Shown: positions 40,379-50,849 of the stretch, one piece after another
Numbering within the stretch: position 1 is the stretch's first letter
How the letters are laid out: every line of letters begins with the position of its first letter
Origin: Sweltsa coloradensis
Lineage: Eukaryota > Arthropoda > Insecta > Plecoptera > Chloroperlidae
Direction of reading: 5' to 3'
NCBI GenBank assembly: GCA_024449915.1
Contig: JAMZAV010001464.1
Location: 1-64,000 of the forward strand
Length of the DNA stretch: 64,000 nucleotides
The notes under the pieces: model-generated
What the model saw: the letters and a program-made list of their open reading frames with translations, nothing else
Database searches by the model: none
What the model was told of the DNA's origin: nothing
Position numbers and translations under genes: made by a program

Positions 40379-41970
40379 ATAAAACTCGTTAAAATACTCC
40401 GATCACACTCCAAGAGTCAAAACATTTCCGGGGCTATGCGCCCCGACCCTCATATTCTGAGGGGCCTCCCCCCGGATTCATCCCCCAGGAGATCGTACAC
40501 GCACAAATAGTTTTTGGATTGGGGGCGGCCGGCGGACAATGCAATCTCGCTTACGCTAGAAATATCGCTAGAAACCGTCCTTGTTAGTAGATGTAAAATA
40601 CGTTTATACAGTGAACGCCGCAGTTCTAATGAATGAGTCGTAGACTGTGTAGTCATTGAATTGAATGCATTTCTTTTCAGCACCCTCGCTCAAATTGACC
40701 ACATTTTTGTGACTAAGTTCCAAAGATATTAACTGCTAGTGTCTACAGTCGAGGACAAGTAGAGAATAGTCCGAGTCCAGGTGGAAGCGAGCTTCTACCC
40801 CCACCACAGAGACCAGCCCTGACTGACCGCACTCGCCAATGTCCGAGTATCGCCCGCCTAATATTCAGTAATATTCACTCACACACAGCCACCCATTCCA
40901 AAATCGCAGCTTTTATATTATATGCTGCTAATCATCTAGGTTTACGCCAAAAATTAAATTCATCTATACATTTCTTTTTTTGTTCAGCAAAGGTCCTTAA
41001 CATCTTCTTAACACTTAGAAACCACTTACAAATACGTTAAAAAATCACCCAATTGACTAGTTACTTCCGAAATATTCCTGCGTATGCCACTGCTGTGTTG
41101 GACAAGAACTATGACTTTGACCGAACGCGTTTCTTGTTTGGTTCTAGGAACTTTTAACGCTGACTCAAAGATGAGAATTAATTCCAGGAACTAAAACCTT
41201 GATTGATGGACCTTCCTGTTTCCTTGCGACGACGAGAGAAAAAAAATCGCGACCTTAATCCAATAACCTATAACTTTTCCTCTAAACGACCTTTTAAGCA
41301 GGGACTTTTAACATTTCAATATACTAAAAGTTCCTTTTTGGTTTTAGGAAACTTTAACTTGTAAAAGTTTTGTTGACAAGCCAGGTAGGAACTTTTAAAT
41401 GTTCCATGTTTTCTGGAACCTACCCTACCAAACACTGATTGTTACAATTGCTAAATGAGCTCAATCTATACATCCTAGGGTAAGTTATGGGTGTAGGCAT
41501 AAGAATTAGTGCAAACCTTACCTTTGACACAGAGCTTCTCAAAGTTCGTCGGAAAACACAAGCGCACTTGTCTCACACTGCACACTTGACTCACCAGGCC
41601 CTGACAGTGGAGGCGTCGCCTGCAGAGAGGAAGACGCACCTGTGAAGACTGCAAGCAGCGCTCGGACGCCGGGAGAGGCTAGGACGACGCCAGGCTGCTA
41701 TGCAGGCCGTGGTGGGAGGGGTAGAGCTGACGTAGCTCAGGTCATCGACTGCTTAGCGACGACGAACTCGCGGCCCTGTATACAGCTTCCAGTGTTGGGG
41801 GGTTTTCACTATCTGTTTACGCCGCCCCGAAAGATTTACAATCTTGAACCTAGGTATATGAGCTGATATGTGGTCCATGACCTACCAAAAAAAAATTAAA
41901 AATCAACCCGATCCGAATACCCGTTCTGTGTTAAAAAAGTGTCTCAAAATCGTCGAAAACCTTTTGGCTG
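40379..41970. other. Non-coding, no gene recognised
   Basis: Mixed composition, with a GC-richer part around 40430-40560. Repeated AGGAACTTTTAA-type phrases at 41145-41430 suggest an old small transposon, but ends were not resolved. Confidence 0.4.
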
Positions 41971-41976
41971 GCTGGC

Positions 41977-42026
41977 TACTAGTTAGCTAGTTAGCTAGCT
42001 AGTTAGCTAGCTAGCTAGCTAGCTAA
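41977..42026. repeat. (TAGC)n / TAGTTAGC microsatellite
   Basis: An uninterrupted run of GCTAGTTAGCTAGCTAGTTA-type repeats. Confidence 0.9.
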
Positions 42027-42049
42027 TTCTCCGCGGAGCTATATTGAGC

Positions 42050-42790
42050 CCTAAAGAGAGAACGGTAAATCTTAGAACTATAAAACTTTGACCAAACTTA
42101 GATGTACCTAAGACGCAGTGCCTTTTGCTTTCAAAACCAAGATCGGGTTACAGGGACCGGAGAAAATAAAAATTTTGGATAATAATCAAAACACGTAATT
42201 ACTAAGGCGTGTAATTTGTACAAACTTGAAATTAAACATGCTCTTAATCCTTATAAATATCTAGCGTTCAAAACACAAGGGGATAAATTTGGGGAGGACC
42301 ATGGTCCCAAAAATGAAAAAATCACATATATGAACTTTAGAAAAATGAATCATTCAAAGAAAACGCTACAACTGAAAAGTTTCAAACGTGGAATACACTT
42401 TGATATCTCTCATTCTTTATCACTTTGAATATGGAAAGCAAAATTGGGTAACGGGTACTGGAGAAAATCAAAATTATAAAATGCTGGGTAATTCCGTACT
42501 CTTATGAATAAGACGCTATATAGAGAAAACGGTTTATTATCTTTGAACTTTGAAACTTGGGCTACACTTAGATGTCTCTCATGCGCAATCACTTAGCGTT
42601 TAAAAACCAAAACCGGGCAATAGGGACGGGGGAAAATGAAAATGAAAATCAAAACGCGTAATTACTCAGGCGTAGTAATTTGTTCAAGCTTATATTAAAC
42701 ATATGCTCTTTACCATTATGAATATCTAGCGCTTAAAACACAAGGGTGCAAATTTGGGTGACCGTGTGCCCAAAAAAATGTGAAAAAACA
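42050..42790. repeat. Direct duplication, ~463-bp spacing
   Basis: 42060-42310 resembles 42525-42775, with shared landmarks AACTTTGA, ACTTAGATGT, AAAACCAA..CGGG, GTAATTACT(A/C)AGGCGT, ATTAAACAT and AATATCTAGCG(T/C)T. A third partial unit lies between them (42350-42480). Confidence 0.65.
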
Positions 42791-42799
42791 ACTCTAAAC

Positions 42800-44485
42800 T
42801 TAACAAATTTAATCAAAGTCCATCATTCACGCCTTGACAGCAAACAAACAAAAAAAGATGTAATATCCCCACAAATACAAAAATTTGTAAAAAAAAAAAA
42901 CGGCAGCCAAGCTCTCCTTCAAAATACTTCGGCTGTGAATGCTGTGAGATATAGAAGTTGAGCCAAGCTTTTCATTCTTTTTCCCTAGTTTTGCTTTAAA
43001 AAGAAGTAAGATCATTTCGCCTGTTGACGAGCGCCAAGCCAACCATTTTTGTGGTAAAAAGTAAAATTTTAAAACACGAAATCATAAAAAATTGCTTAGT
43101 CATAAACCAAATTCAATGGCCAAACCATTTTTTTTTATGATTTCGAGTATCAAAAGATAGTAATTAGAAATGTGGGAGGGGTTGGGAAAGGTGGTGCAAA
43201 ATTATGGAGGGAGGACGAACGCACTATGAGTTCCTGTTTTATTCATAATGTCACATCTTATCAGATGCCACCTTCATTAGTTTACTTGATTGTTACACAT
43301 GTTCTAGGCCCTAATGTTAGTGACAGCACAGTTTTCACTGTAATTTTGCATTTAATTGTTGGAGATAATTGGCATAGGTCTTATTGACTATAACAAATCG
43401 AAAACTCATTCTACAATTATTTACTTATGTAGTTGTGCAGTATTTCTAGGATGACTAGATACCGATTTAGAACTAGATTTTAGCTTTGTTTAAAAATTTT
43501 ACGTCGCTATATTGAATTTAAAATGTTCCTATTTATTTATCGTTTACCATCAGAAGTGCAAGAAACTCCCTTGATTCAGGGTTTTGACAAAGAGAAAAAA
43601 TTCATGCTCCACAATGACAAATTTAAAGAAATAAAAGCTTAATATTCAAAATTAAACTGCTTATTTTTACGTATCTCGAATAACTTACTCGAATCATTGA
43701 TGTTTGATCAAAGAATGCCGGTTCTATATTGTAGTCTGCAGAAGCAAAATATTAATATGAATGAATCACGATGCTGTTTCTTTGTGAACAGGCTTTGAGT
43801 CAACGCGGTGGCTGTCGACATCTCAATGATAGGCAGGATGAAATCAACATTCTGATTGTGATCAATGTTGACAAATGTGCTAACTTTCGTTGTTATATTT
43901 AGGTGGGAAATGCCAACATGACTCGTGATCGTGACGGGTTGTAACTAGGGTTGTACCGAACTAGCCTTGTCGATGCCGAGGTCATCCCCGGTAATCAGCG
44001 GGTGAATCGTGGCCAACCAGCGATCCTCTATTCACTCATCGATGGCGTCGACGACAACAGAGTTGAATCGGAGAGTTCCCCCTAAAACTCATGTCTTGTA
44101 CATGAATGGACTCATTCTCTACATAAAAATGTATATTTTTTATTTATTTTTTTTGTTTTGTAAATATATTTTCTAATCCAGGATTAAGTTTTGGTAAAAT
44201 TTGTGGGACGTTCCCTGTTGAGCTATTATCTTGCCATTATAACAGCTCTGGACCCTTATTATACCACTGTGTGGCAGTTGTCTTTTCACACGAAACGACA
44301 ACAAATTAAAACAGCGATTCTATATCTCTAACGAGAACTAAAGGTTTCGCGAGCACAGGGATTTGGAAAAACTTCCAAGCGGCTGAGCCGTCGAAGCCTC
44401 TACACAAGTTTCGACCAATGAGAACCATTAGAAGTTCTAATGGTTAAGCAATATCCAATCCTTTAGAAAGTTGTTTAGCAAAAAC
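42800..44485. other. Non-coding, no feature recognised
   Basis: No recognised gene. Short open frames such as 43172-43387 have no motif. Confidence 0.45.
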
Positions 44486-44488
44486 AAG

Positions 44489-44860
44489 CCGTCTGGGCCC
44501 GGGGTAGAATTTGGCCCAGAGCATATGACTCTGCTTATAGTAATAGGCGATTTAATAGAAAAAGTCCACCTCGCAAATATCAGCTTGTAAGTGGCGAGTA
44601 TATTACCTCCCAAAACTAGAGGCGAGCTCTGGCAATCGTCGTCGGGGACACCTCCCCCTTTCCTTGACGACATCTCCGACGACAATGACAATAACACAAC
44701 GAATCCTGACAAAGACGATGACGACCGCGAAGTGAGAAACCCCCTTTCCTCCCCTTACCCGTGGCTGGTTCTGACCAGCATTGGCCCCCTCCTCCCCATA
44801 TCCCCTAGGATAGAGTGGTGCATTATGACTTACGGTTGACGCGTCCTCAATCCAAATAAA
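44489..44860 (+). mobile_element. V-family retroposon, copy 1
   Basis: It begins GTCTGGGCCCGGGGTAGAAT and ends with GGTTGACGCGTCC and an A-rich tail (TCAATCCAAATAAA), immediately before an H element. The body carries an acidic-reading open stretch (44591-44839, with DDISDDNDNN and DKDDDDRE) that partly recurs at 61877-62062. The layout suits a SINE or the 3' end of a LINE. Confidence 0.65.
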
Positions 44861-45655
44861 CTAGGAAAACGCTTAAGTCCCGCCGCGTTGTTGGATGAGC
44901 GTAATTGGTGTATTGAGCTGCCATGTGTTATGCGAATTTTCTGTTGTTCTGTGGAAAAATCATTACAAAGTTAAAAAAAATTTAATTTAATTAAATTAAA
45001 TAAAAAATTAACTTCATTTTTATAAATTTGTTTTTAATTAATCGTAATTGTTAAAAAAAAATCGTAAAATTGCGATTTTTATAAGAAATAATTTCTCGAT
45101 TGCTCTCAAATTTAACACGAATATATTTATTCATAAAATTAAGGTTCAGCGAAAAAATCATTACAATCGGATAAAGCATGTAGGTGTTATAAGTCAAAGA
45201 ATTGCTTAAAAAAAGAAAAAACCCGTAAAATATCGATTTGTATAATAAATATTTTTTCGATTGCGCTCAAATTTCACAAGAATATCTTAATTCATAAAAT
45301 AAATGTTCTGTGCAATAATCATAAAAATCGGATAAAGCATTTAGGTGTTATAAGTCGAAGAAATTTTTTTAAAAATTGAAAAAAATCGTAAAATTGCGAT
45401 TTTCATGAGAAAAAAATTTCCGATTGCGCTCAAAAACGTGGCAGTTCTTAGTTCAGAGATTTCGAAGTTCTCTATAAAAATTTCATCGCAATCGGAGTAT
45501 CGGTTTAGCCGGAATCGTGCGGACAAACAGACAAAAATACAAAAAAAAGAAAAAAGAAAGAAAGAAAAAAAAAAAACATTCCGGATTTTTTTCTCCAGTG
45601 TAGTAGAATGGAATCTTCGCTTCGCTCGCTACGCTCGCTACGCTCATCCAACAAC
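44861..45655 (-). mobile_element. H-family element (Helentron-like), copy 3
   Basis: It starts CTAGGAAAACGCTTAAGTCC, then GTTGTTGGATGAGCG. It ends CGCTACGCTCATCCAACAAC, so the subterminal parts are inverted repeats. The interior has three tandem-like blocks of AAAAATCGTAAAATTGCGAT, ATGAGAAAAAAATTTC-type sequence and CGGATAAAGCAT. Confidence 0.6.
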
Positions 45656-45910
45656 AACAAAAAAACAGTTATTTTAAGAATTATGATGGAAGGAACCAAT
45701 ACATAATATCCGAACTGACCTGTGGCTTATACTTTCATGTACAGATTATATTTCATGTTTTCTGTGTTTTTATTTAATGAATATGACAACTAGCACACAA
45801 CCCTTGACATAAACAGCTAGGTGTTGGCCGATACCATAAAACACATTAATTTAATACATCCATGTAATTAAACATATATATATCGAACAAGGTTATTAAT
45901 ATCTATTGTA

Positions 45911-46622
45911 CTAGGCCGCTTCGCGAACGCTTTTTCTAGACGCGTTGATGGATGAGCTGTTTTGTAAGTCATAAGCATTCGTGGGATCTCTACTTTTTCA
46001 AGTCCCATTGCAAAATCATTTTTGTTCAATCAAGATAATTTTTATACATAGCATTAATTGCTATGGTTTATTATAATAATAGAATGTAAAGTATATGGAG
46101 GCCCGAAAACTTTCTTTTTGTACGCATGGGAGGTATTTGTTGTCAAGTTTCTATAGTTATACTTGTTCATAATTATACACTTCAAAAAAGTTATATTAAA
46201 ACCTATAATTCTATGGATTCTGGCTAACTTTTTAACTTTTCTTTTAAAAGGTATTATACCAATAAAAGGTACATTAATATCCATGTAAAATATGAACGTT
46301 GTAGCCCCACCTGTTTGGTCAGAATATAAGCCCAAATATCACGAAAATATCGCATTATAAATCGAAAAAATAGTATTGTGCGATATTCATGAGAAATATT
46401 TCTCCGATTATGTTCAATAACGTGGCATGTCTAAGTTCAGAGATTTCGAAGGTCCCCTCCAATTTTCGTCAAGATCGCATATGCTTTTTGCCCGGTAGAG
46501 AGCGAAGAGACTAACAAAATAATAAAAATAAAAAAATCCACCGAACTATTTTTCTTAGGGTAACTTAATAAAAAATTAAATTTACGTAAGTGAAATTGAA
46601 GTATTCACTTCGCTCAACCAAT
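45911..46622 (-). mobile_element. H-family element (Helentron-like), copy 4
   Basis: It starts CTAGGCCGCTTCGCGAACGC, where TTCGCGAA forms the subterminal hairpin, then GCGTTGATGGATGAGC. It ends near AGTATTCACTTCGCTCAACC. The interior parallels 39781-40378. Confidence 0.55.
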
Positions 46623-46627
46623 GATAC

Positions 46628-47000
46628 CCGTCTGGGCCCGGGGTTGAATAAGCCCAGAGCATGGCTCAGCTAATCGTACAAGGCGATTCAAGAGAAAAGT
46701 CCACCTCGCAAACATCAGCTATATAGTAACCGGGATGTATATTACTCCCCGAAACTAGAGGCGAGTCTGGCAATCTTCGTCGGCAACACCTCTCCCTTCC
46801 CTTGATGACCAACCCGACGACGATGACAATGCCACAAGGAACGATGACAAAGACGATGACGACCGCGACGTGAGAAACACCCGTTTCTCCCCTACCCGTG
46901 GCTGGTTTTGATCAGCATGGGCTACCCCTCCCCATAACCCCTAGGCTAAAGTGGTGCATTATGACCTAACGGTTGACGCGCCCTTAATCCTGATAAACTT
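46628..47000 (+). mobile_element. V-family retroposon, copy 2
   Basis: It begins GTCTGGGCCCGGGGTTGAAT and ends GGTTGACGCGCCCTTAATCC. It has the full V order of blocks, with the acidic-reading stretch broken by frame changes. Confidence 0.7.
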
Positions 47001-47040
47001 AACTAAACCAAAAACGGAAATCACTCATTACAACGCAACC

Positions 47041-47056
47041 CCCCCCCCCCCCCCCA
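47041..47056. repeat. Poly-C tract
   Basis: An uninterrupted run of 16 C residues. Confidence 0.9.
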
Positions 47057-47097
47057 GGACAAAACAGCTCTGACCAAGATAGTAGGGGGGCAACAGG

Positions 47098-48260
47098 TAT
47101 CTCGTGCATCTTTCGTGGAAGAGTTTTGCGGTAAGTTGTATTCTATTAGGTAGTAAGATACAAGTTTTTTGCACTTTCCTTGCAGGCCATCCTATGCTGC
47201 AGAGGGCGTCGGGGGCGTCGCGACGCCCTTACACGTTTTTTAAGAGGGATGATTTTTTATCTCGTGTGCCTTTTGTGATAGAGTGTTGCGGTAAACTATA
47301 TTTTATTAAGTAAGAACATACAAATTTTTTGTACCTATTTTGCAGGTCCTGGTATGCTTGAAAGGGCGTCGGGAGCGTCGCGACGCCCTATAACGTTTTT
47401 TTAAGAGAAATTATTTTTTATCTCATGTGCCTTTCGTGATAAGAGTATTGCGGTAAACTGTATTCTATTAAGTAATAACAAACAAGGTTTTTTCACCAAC
47501 CTTGCAGGTCCTGGCACGCTTCAGAGGGCGTCGGGGGCGTCGCAACGCCCTAAAACGGTTTTCTTAAAAGGGGGATGAATTTTTATCTCGTGTACCTTTC
47601 GTGCTAGAGTATTGCGGTGAATTGTATTCTATTAAGAAATAGCATACAAGTTTTTAGCACCTACCTTGCAGGTCTTGGCACGCTTCAGAGGGCGTCGGGG
47701 GCGTCACGACGCCCTTTAACGTTGATAAAGATGCTTGATTTTTTATCACGTGTGCCTTTCGTGATAGAGTATTGTGGTAAACTGTATTCAATTAAGTAAT
47801 ATCATTCAAGTTTTTTGCACCTACCTTGCAGGTCCTGGTACGATTCAGAGGGCGTCGGGGGCGTCGCGACGACCTATAACGTTTTTTAGAGTGATGTTTT
47901 TTTATCTCGTGTACCTTTCGAGATAGAGTTTTGCGGTAAACTAGATTCTATTAAATAATAGCAATCAAGTTTTTTGAACCTACTTTGCAAGTCCTGGTAC
48001 GCTTCAGAGGGCGTCGGGGGCGTCGCGACGCCCTATAATGGTTTTTTAAAGAAAGATTTTTTTTTATCTCGTGTGCCTTTCGTGATAAAGGGATTGCGGT
48101 AAACTGTATTCAATTAAGTATTATCATTCAAGTCTTTTGAACCTACCTTGCAGGTCCTGGTAGGCTTCAGAGGGCGTCGGGGGCGTCGCGACGACCTATA
48201 ACTGTTTTTTTTAAAGAGAGATAATTTTTTATCTCGTGTTCCTTTCGTGATAGAGTATTG
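47098..48260. repeat. Tandem repeat, ~161-bp unit, seven copies
   Basis: Each unit holds TCTCGTGTGCCTTTCGTGAT, AGAGTATTGCGGTAAACTGT, ATTCTATTAAGTAATA, CACCTACCTTGCAGGTCCTG, GAGGGCGTCGGGGGCGTCGC and GACGCCCTATAACG. The GGGCGTCG landmark falls at about 47204, 47364, 47526, 47690, 47850, 48010 and 48172. GGGCGTCGCGACGCCC is a perfect palindrome in most units. Confidence 0.95.
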
Positions 48261-48264
48261 CGGT

Positions 48265-48450
48265 AAACTGTCTCGTATGCTTTTACTTAATAGAATACAG
48301 TTTACCGCAATACTCTATCACGAAAGGTACACGTAATAAAAAATCAAGCATCTTTATCATCGTTAAATGGCGTCGCGACGCCCCCGACGCCCTCTGAAGC
48401 CTATCAGGACCGGCAAGGTAGGTGCAAAAAACTTTTATGATATTACTTAA
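48265..48450 (-). repeat. Inverted terminal unit of the 161-bp array
   Basis: A single unit in the opposite orientation. It carries ATCAAGCATCTTTATCA, the inverse of a variant found only in the unit around 47725-47750, so it probably derives from that unit. Confidence 0.9.
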
Positions 48451-48469
48451 TATAAAACAGTGTGTCGGT

Positions 48470-48945
48470 TACTTAGATATTTAACTCCTATTGTAGGCTA
48501 GATTAGCAGTGTCCAATTACTTCCGCACAGGCGCGAGCGTAGCAAATTGAAGCGTCGAAAATCCAGTTCAAGATGGCGATTTGGCGTTCTAATTTATGCT
48601 ATTTTAAAGCAATAAAGTATTTTACTGAATTATTTGATATGGTTTTAGCTTGTGCAGCATGATATTGAACAAACAGAAACAATAAGACGTTATAACGTGA
48701 GGGAATTTAGTAATCATTTAATGTTAAAGCTTTGAGTATATAACCATGGATGGTTATATACTCAATGGTTAAAGGCTAGTATGCTTGCTTAGCTGTCAAA
48801 CTGGCGGCCATCTTTAAAAATATTCGGTCTAAATCGCTCCTATTTAATTAACATGCAAACTGGGATTTCAAGATGGCTTCTAATTGTCACGGAAGTGGAC
48901 CACTGACTGCTTATCAAGCCTTGTGGTAAGATATCTATGGTCGGT
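48470..48945 (+). mobile_element. TIR element R, copy 1
   Basis: The left end AGATATTTAACTCCTATTG, then TAGGCTAGATTAGCAGT, is mirrored at the right by CCACTGACTGCTTATCAAGCC...TAAGATATCTATGG. Inner arms are also inverse to each other in part (GTCCAATTACTTCCG and CGGAAGTGGACC). The whole is inverse to 62915-63345. No coding sequence. Confidence 0.75.
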
Positions 48946-48997
48946 AAGCTGTCCACAGCTGTTGTAGCTCTCGCGTTCTCTTCAAACCAAAATACTC

Positions 48998-49405
48998 ATG
49001 GCCACAAAGCGTCCAACGCAGGACACCAACACAAGACTCAAACTCTCGCTCTGGCCACTTGCGCCTCTCAACGCCCGTCCGAGACCGACAACTGACTTCT
49101 TGCGATGTATTCAAAGCCTCATCTTCCAAGACGCGTACGTGAAGCCATTTAAGACCAATCATGATCTACATTACGACATCTTTCATGGAAACGTCGCCAC
49201 CCCTACTGTGGTTAAGCAAGCAGACGATAACAAAAGTCGCGGGAAACTTGTGATGCGCCCACTGTCGCGTTACAAACTCTGCAAGCGCCTTAGTGTTGAG
49301 AATTTGTCCGTTCTGCGGTGGTTGTTAAATAAAAAATACGTTTGTTACGAAAAATATAAAAATAAGCATTTAACTGATAACTTTTTCATGCACTACTTAC
49401 TGTAG
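48998..49405 (+). CDS. Hypothetical 135-codon open frame
   Basis: It starts at ATG and reads MATKRPTQDTNTRLKLSLWP..., through DLHYDIFHGNVATPTVV, to a lysine/tyrosine-rich end. For about 100 codons third positions are often C or G, unlike the flanking AT-rich DNA, which favours a real or former coding region. The last 30 codons look like AT-rich non-coding DNA, so an exon may end near 49320. No family was recognised. A shorter frame lies on the opposite strand (48935-49162). Confidence 0.3.
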   Translation: MATKRPTQDTNTRLKLSLWPLAPLNARPRPTTDFLRCIQSLIFQDAYVKPFKTNHDLHYDIFHGNVATPTVVKQADDNKSRGKLVMRPLSRYKLCKRLSVENLSVLRWLLNKKYVCYEKYKNKHLTDNFFMHYLL

Positions 49406-50845
49406 TGTCAAAAAAATAAATTCCAAAAAGTGAAGCTTATATTATATAAAGTCATTGAAAAACTTAGCAATTAGTGACACTATTTTGATTAAAAGTAAAA
49501 AAATAAAGAAAATAATGGTGATACATGACTAGAGTCACGGAATTAATGCTAATAATATTGAGGCTACTAACCTATTGCAATAGGTAGAGTTAGCAGAATC
49601 TGCACCAAAACCTTTAGAAGAGGGTAGATATGTCCATCAAGCTGTTTGTAACAAGTCACTGCTTTGCTGATTGTTTTGAAGTCACTGTGTTGCAAAATGT
49701 TATTTAGGGAACAAATTTCATTTAACAGTTTCATTGTCATTGTCCCCTTTTTCAGGGACAATAAAGTTTTTATTTTTTTGCGGGGGGGGGGGGAGGCAGG
49801 TGTGTTTTTGCGGGTTTACCTACAGTGTAGACCCGTGCAGCCAAAACCTATGCTTAGGAGAGAAAGCAAAAGCTACGCAATACGCATGTTAATGTTTTAG
49901 TATATGTATTTGTATTACTGTTTTGTTTGGTGAGGGGGGCGCGCGTCCCCCGCCCTCCCCCCCGGGTCCGCCCCTGCCAACGATCCCAGCAAATGTTTCA
50001 ACCGCATTCAGATCGTCAATCAAGAAGATTGACAAAATCTACCTTCTGCGTGTTATGTTCTTAACTGTACGATCAATCAACAACACAATATATAGAGAAT
50101 CTCAAGCACCATAACATCGAATAAATTCGAATCGAGACTTAATGTCTAGGTGTTTTTCGTTTTATTTTGGAATTGACAGTGTATTCTGAATATCGCCAAC
50201 CTCGTGAAAATTTGCAAAAGGAAAGTTCCAAACACATTCCGTCTTATGACACTTCGATAAACATCGTGACGTTTGCGTTGTGTTTAGTTGCTGGCCGCCA
50301 CAAAGTGACCTTACAATTTAGCTTACAATTTTTGTGTGTAATGTTGTCATTTTTTAACTTAAGTGGCTCTGTCAGGCCACAAAAATATTTTGAACAACAT
50401 CAATTGTAAAATGAAAAAGTTTGTAGGCTTGTATGCATATTGATAACTTAGGTCATTATCAAAATGTATATCATGAACGTACCCAAGGGCGACCTCAAGA
50501 GCAGTTTCAGGGCCTAGTAAGGAAACATAATAGGGTTTGCCTTTATATCTAAATTTTCAGTTTGTTAGGTTCTGGAATAATTTGTGTACACATGATATTT
50601 TTTATGTTTATATGTCCGCCATTATCCTTTAACAAAATACCAAGGTCAATCAGAGGACAAACGTGGTGGGTTGCCCCTCGCTTTCTCATAACCAAAACCC
50701 TCCGGCCTCTCATCCTGTTTGTTTTGGATTCAGCCGTGAGATGGATAGTGATTGATGATCACAAGTGGGCCCTATTACTTAATTTAATCACATTATACTG
50801 AAATGAATTTTGTTGAAGCCCCGAATCTCAGCCCCACCTCGACAC
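49406..50845. other. Non-coding, no gene recognised
   Basis: It includes a poly-G run at about 49783-49792 and a GGGGGCGCGCGTCCCCC hairpin near 49936. Open frames here lack motifs. Confidence 0.45.
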
Positions 50846-50849
50846 AACC

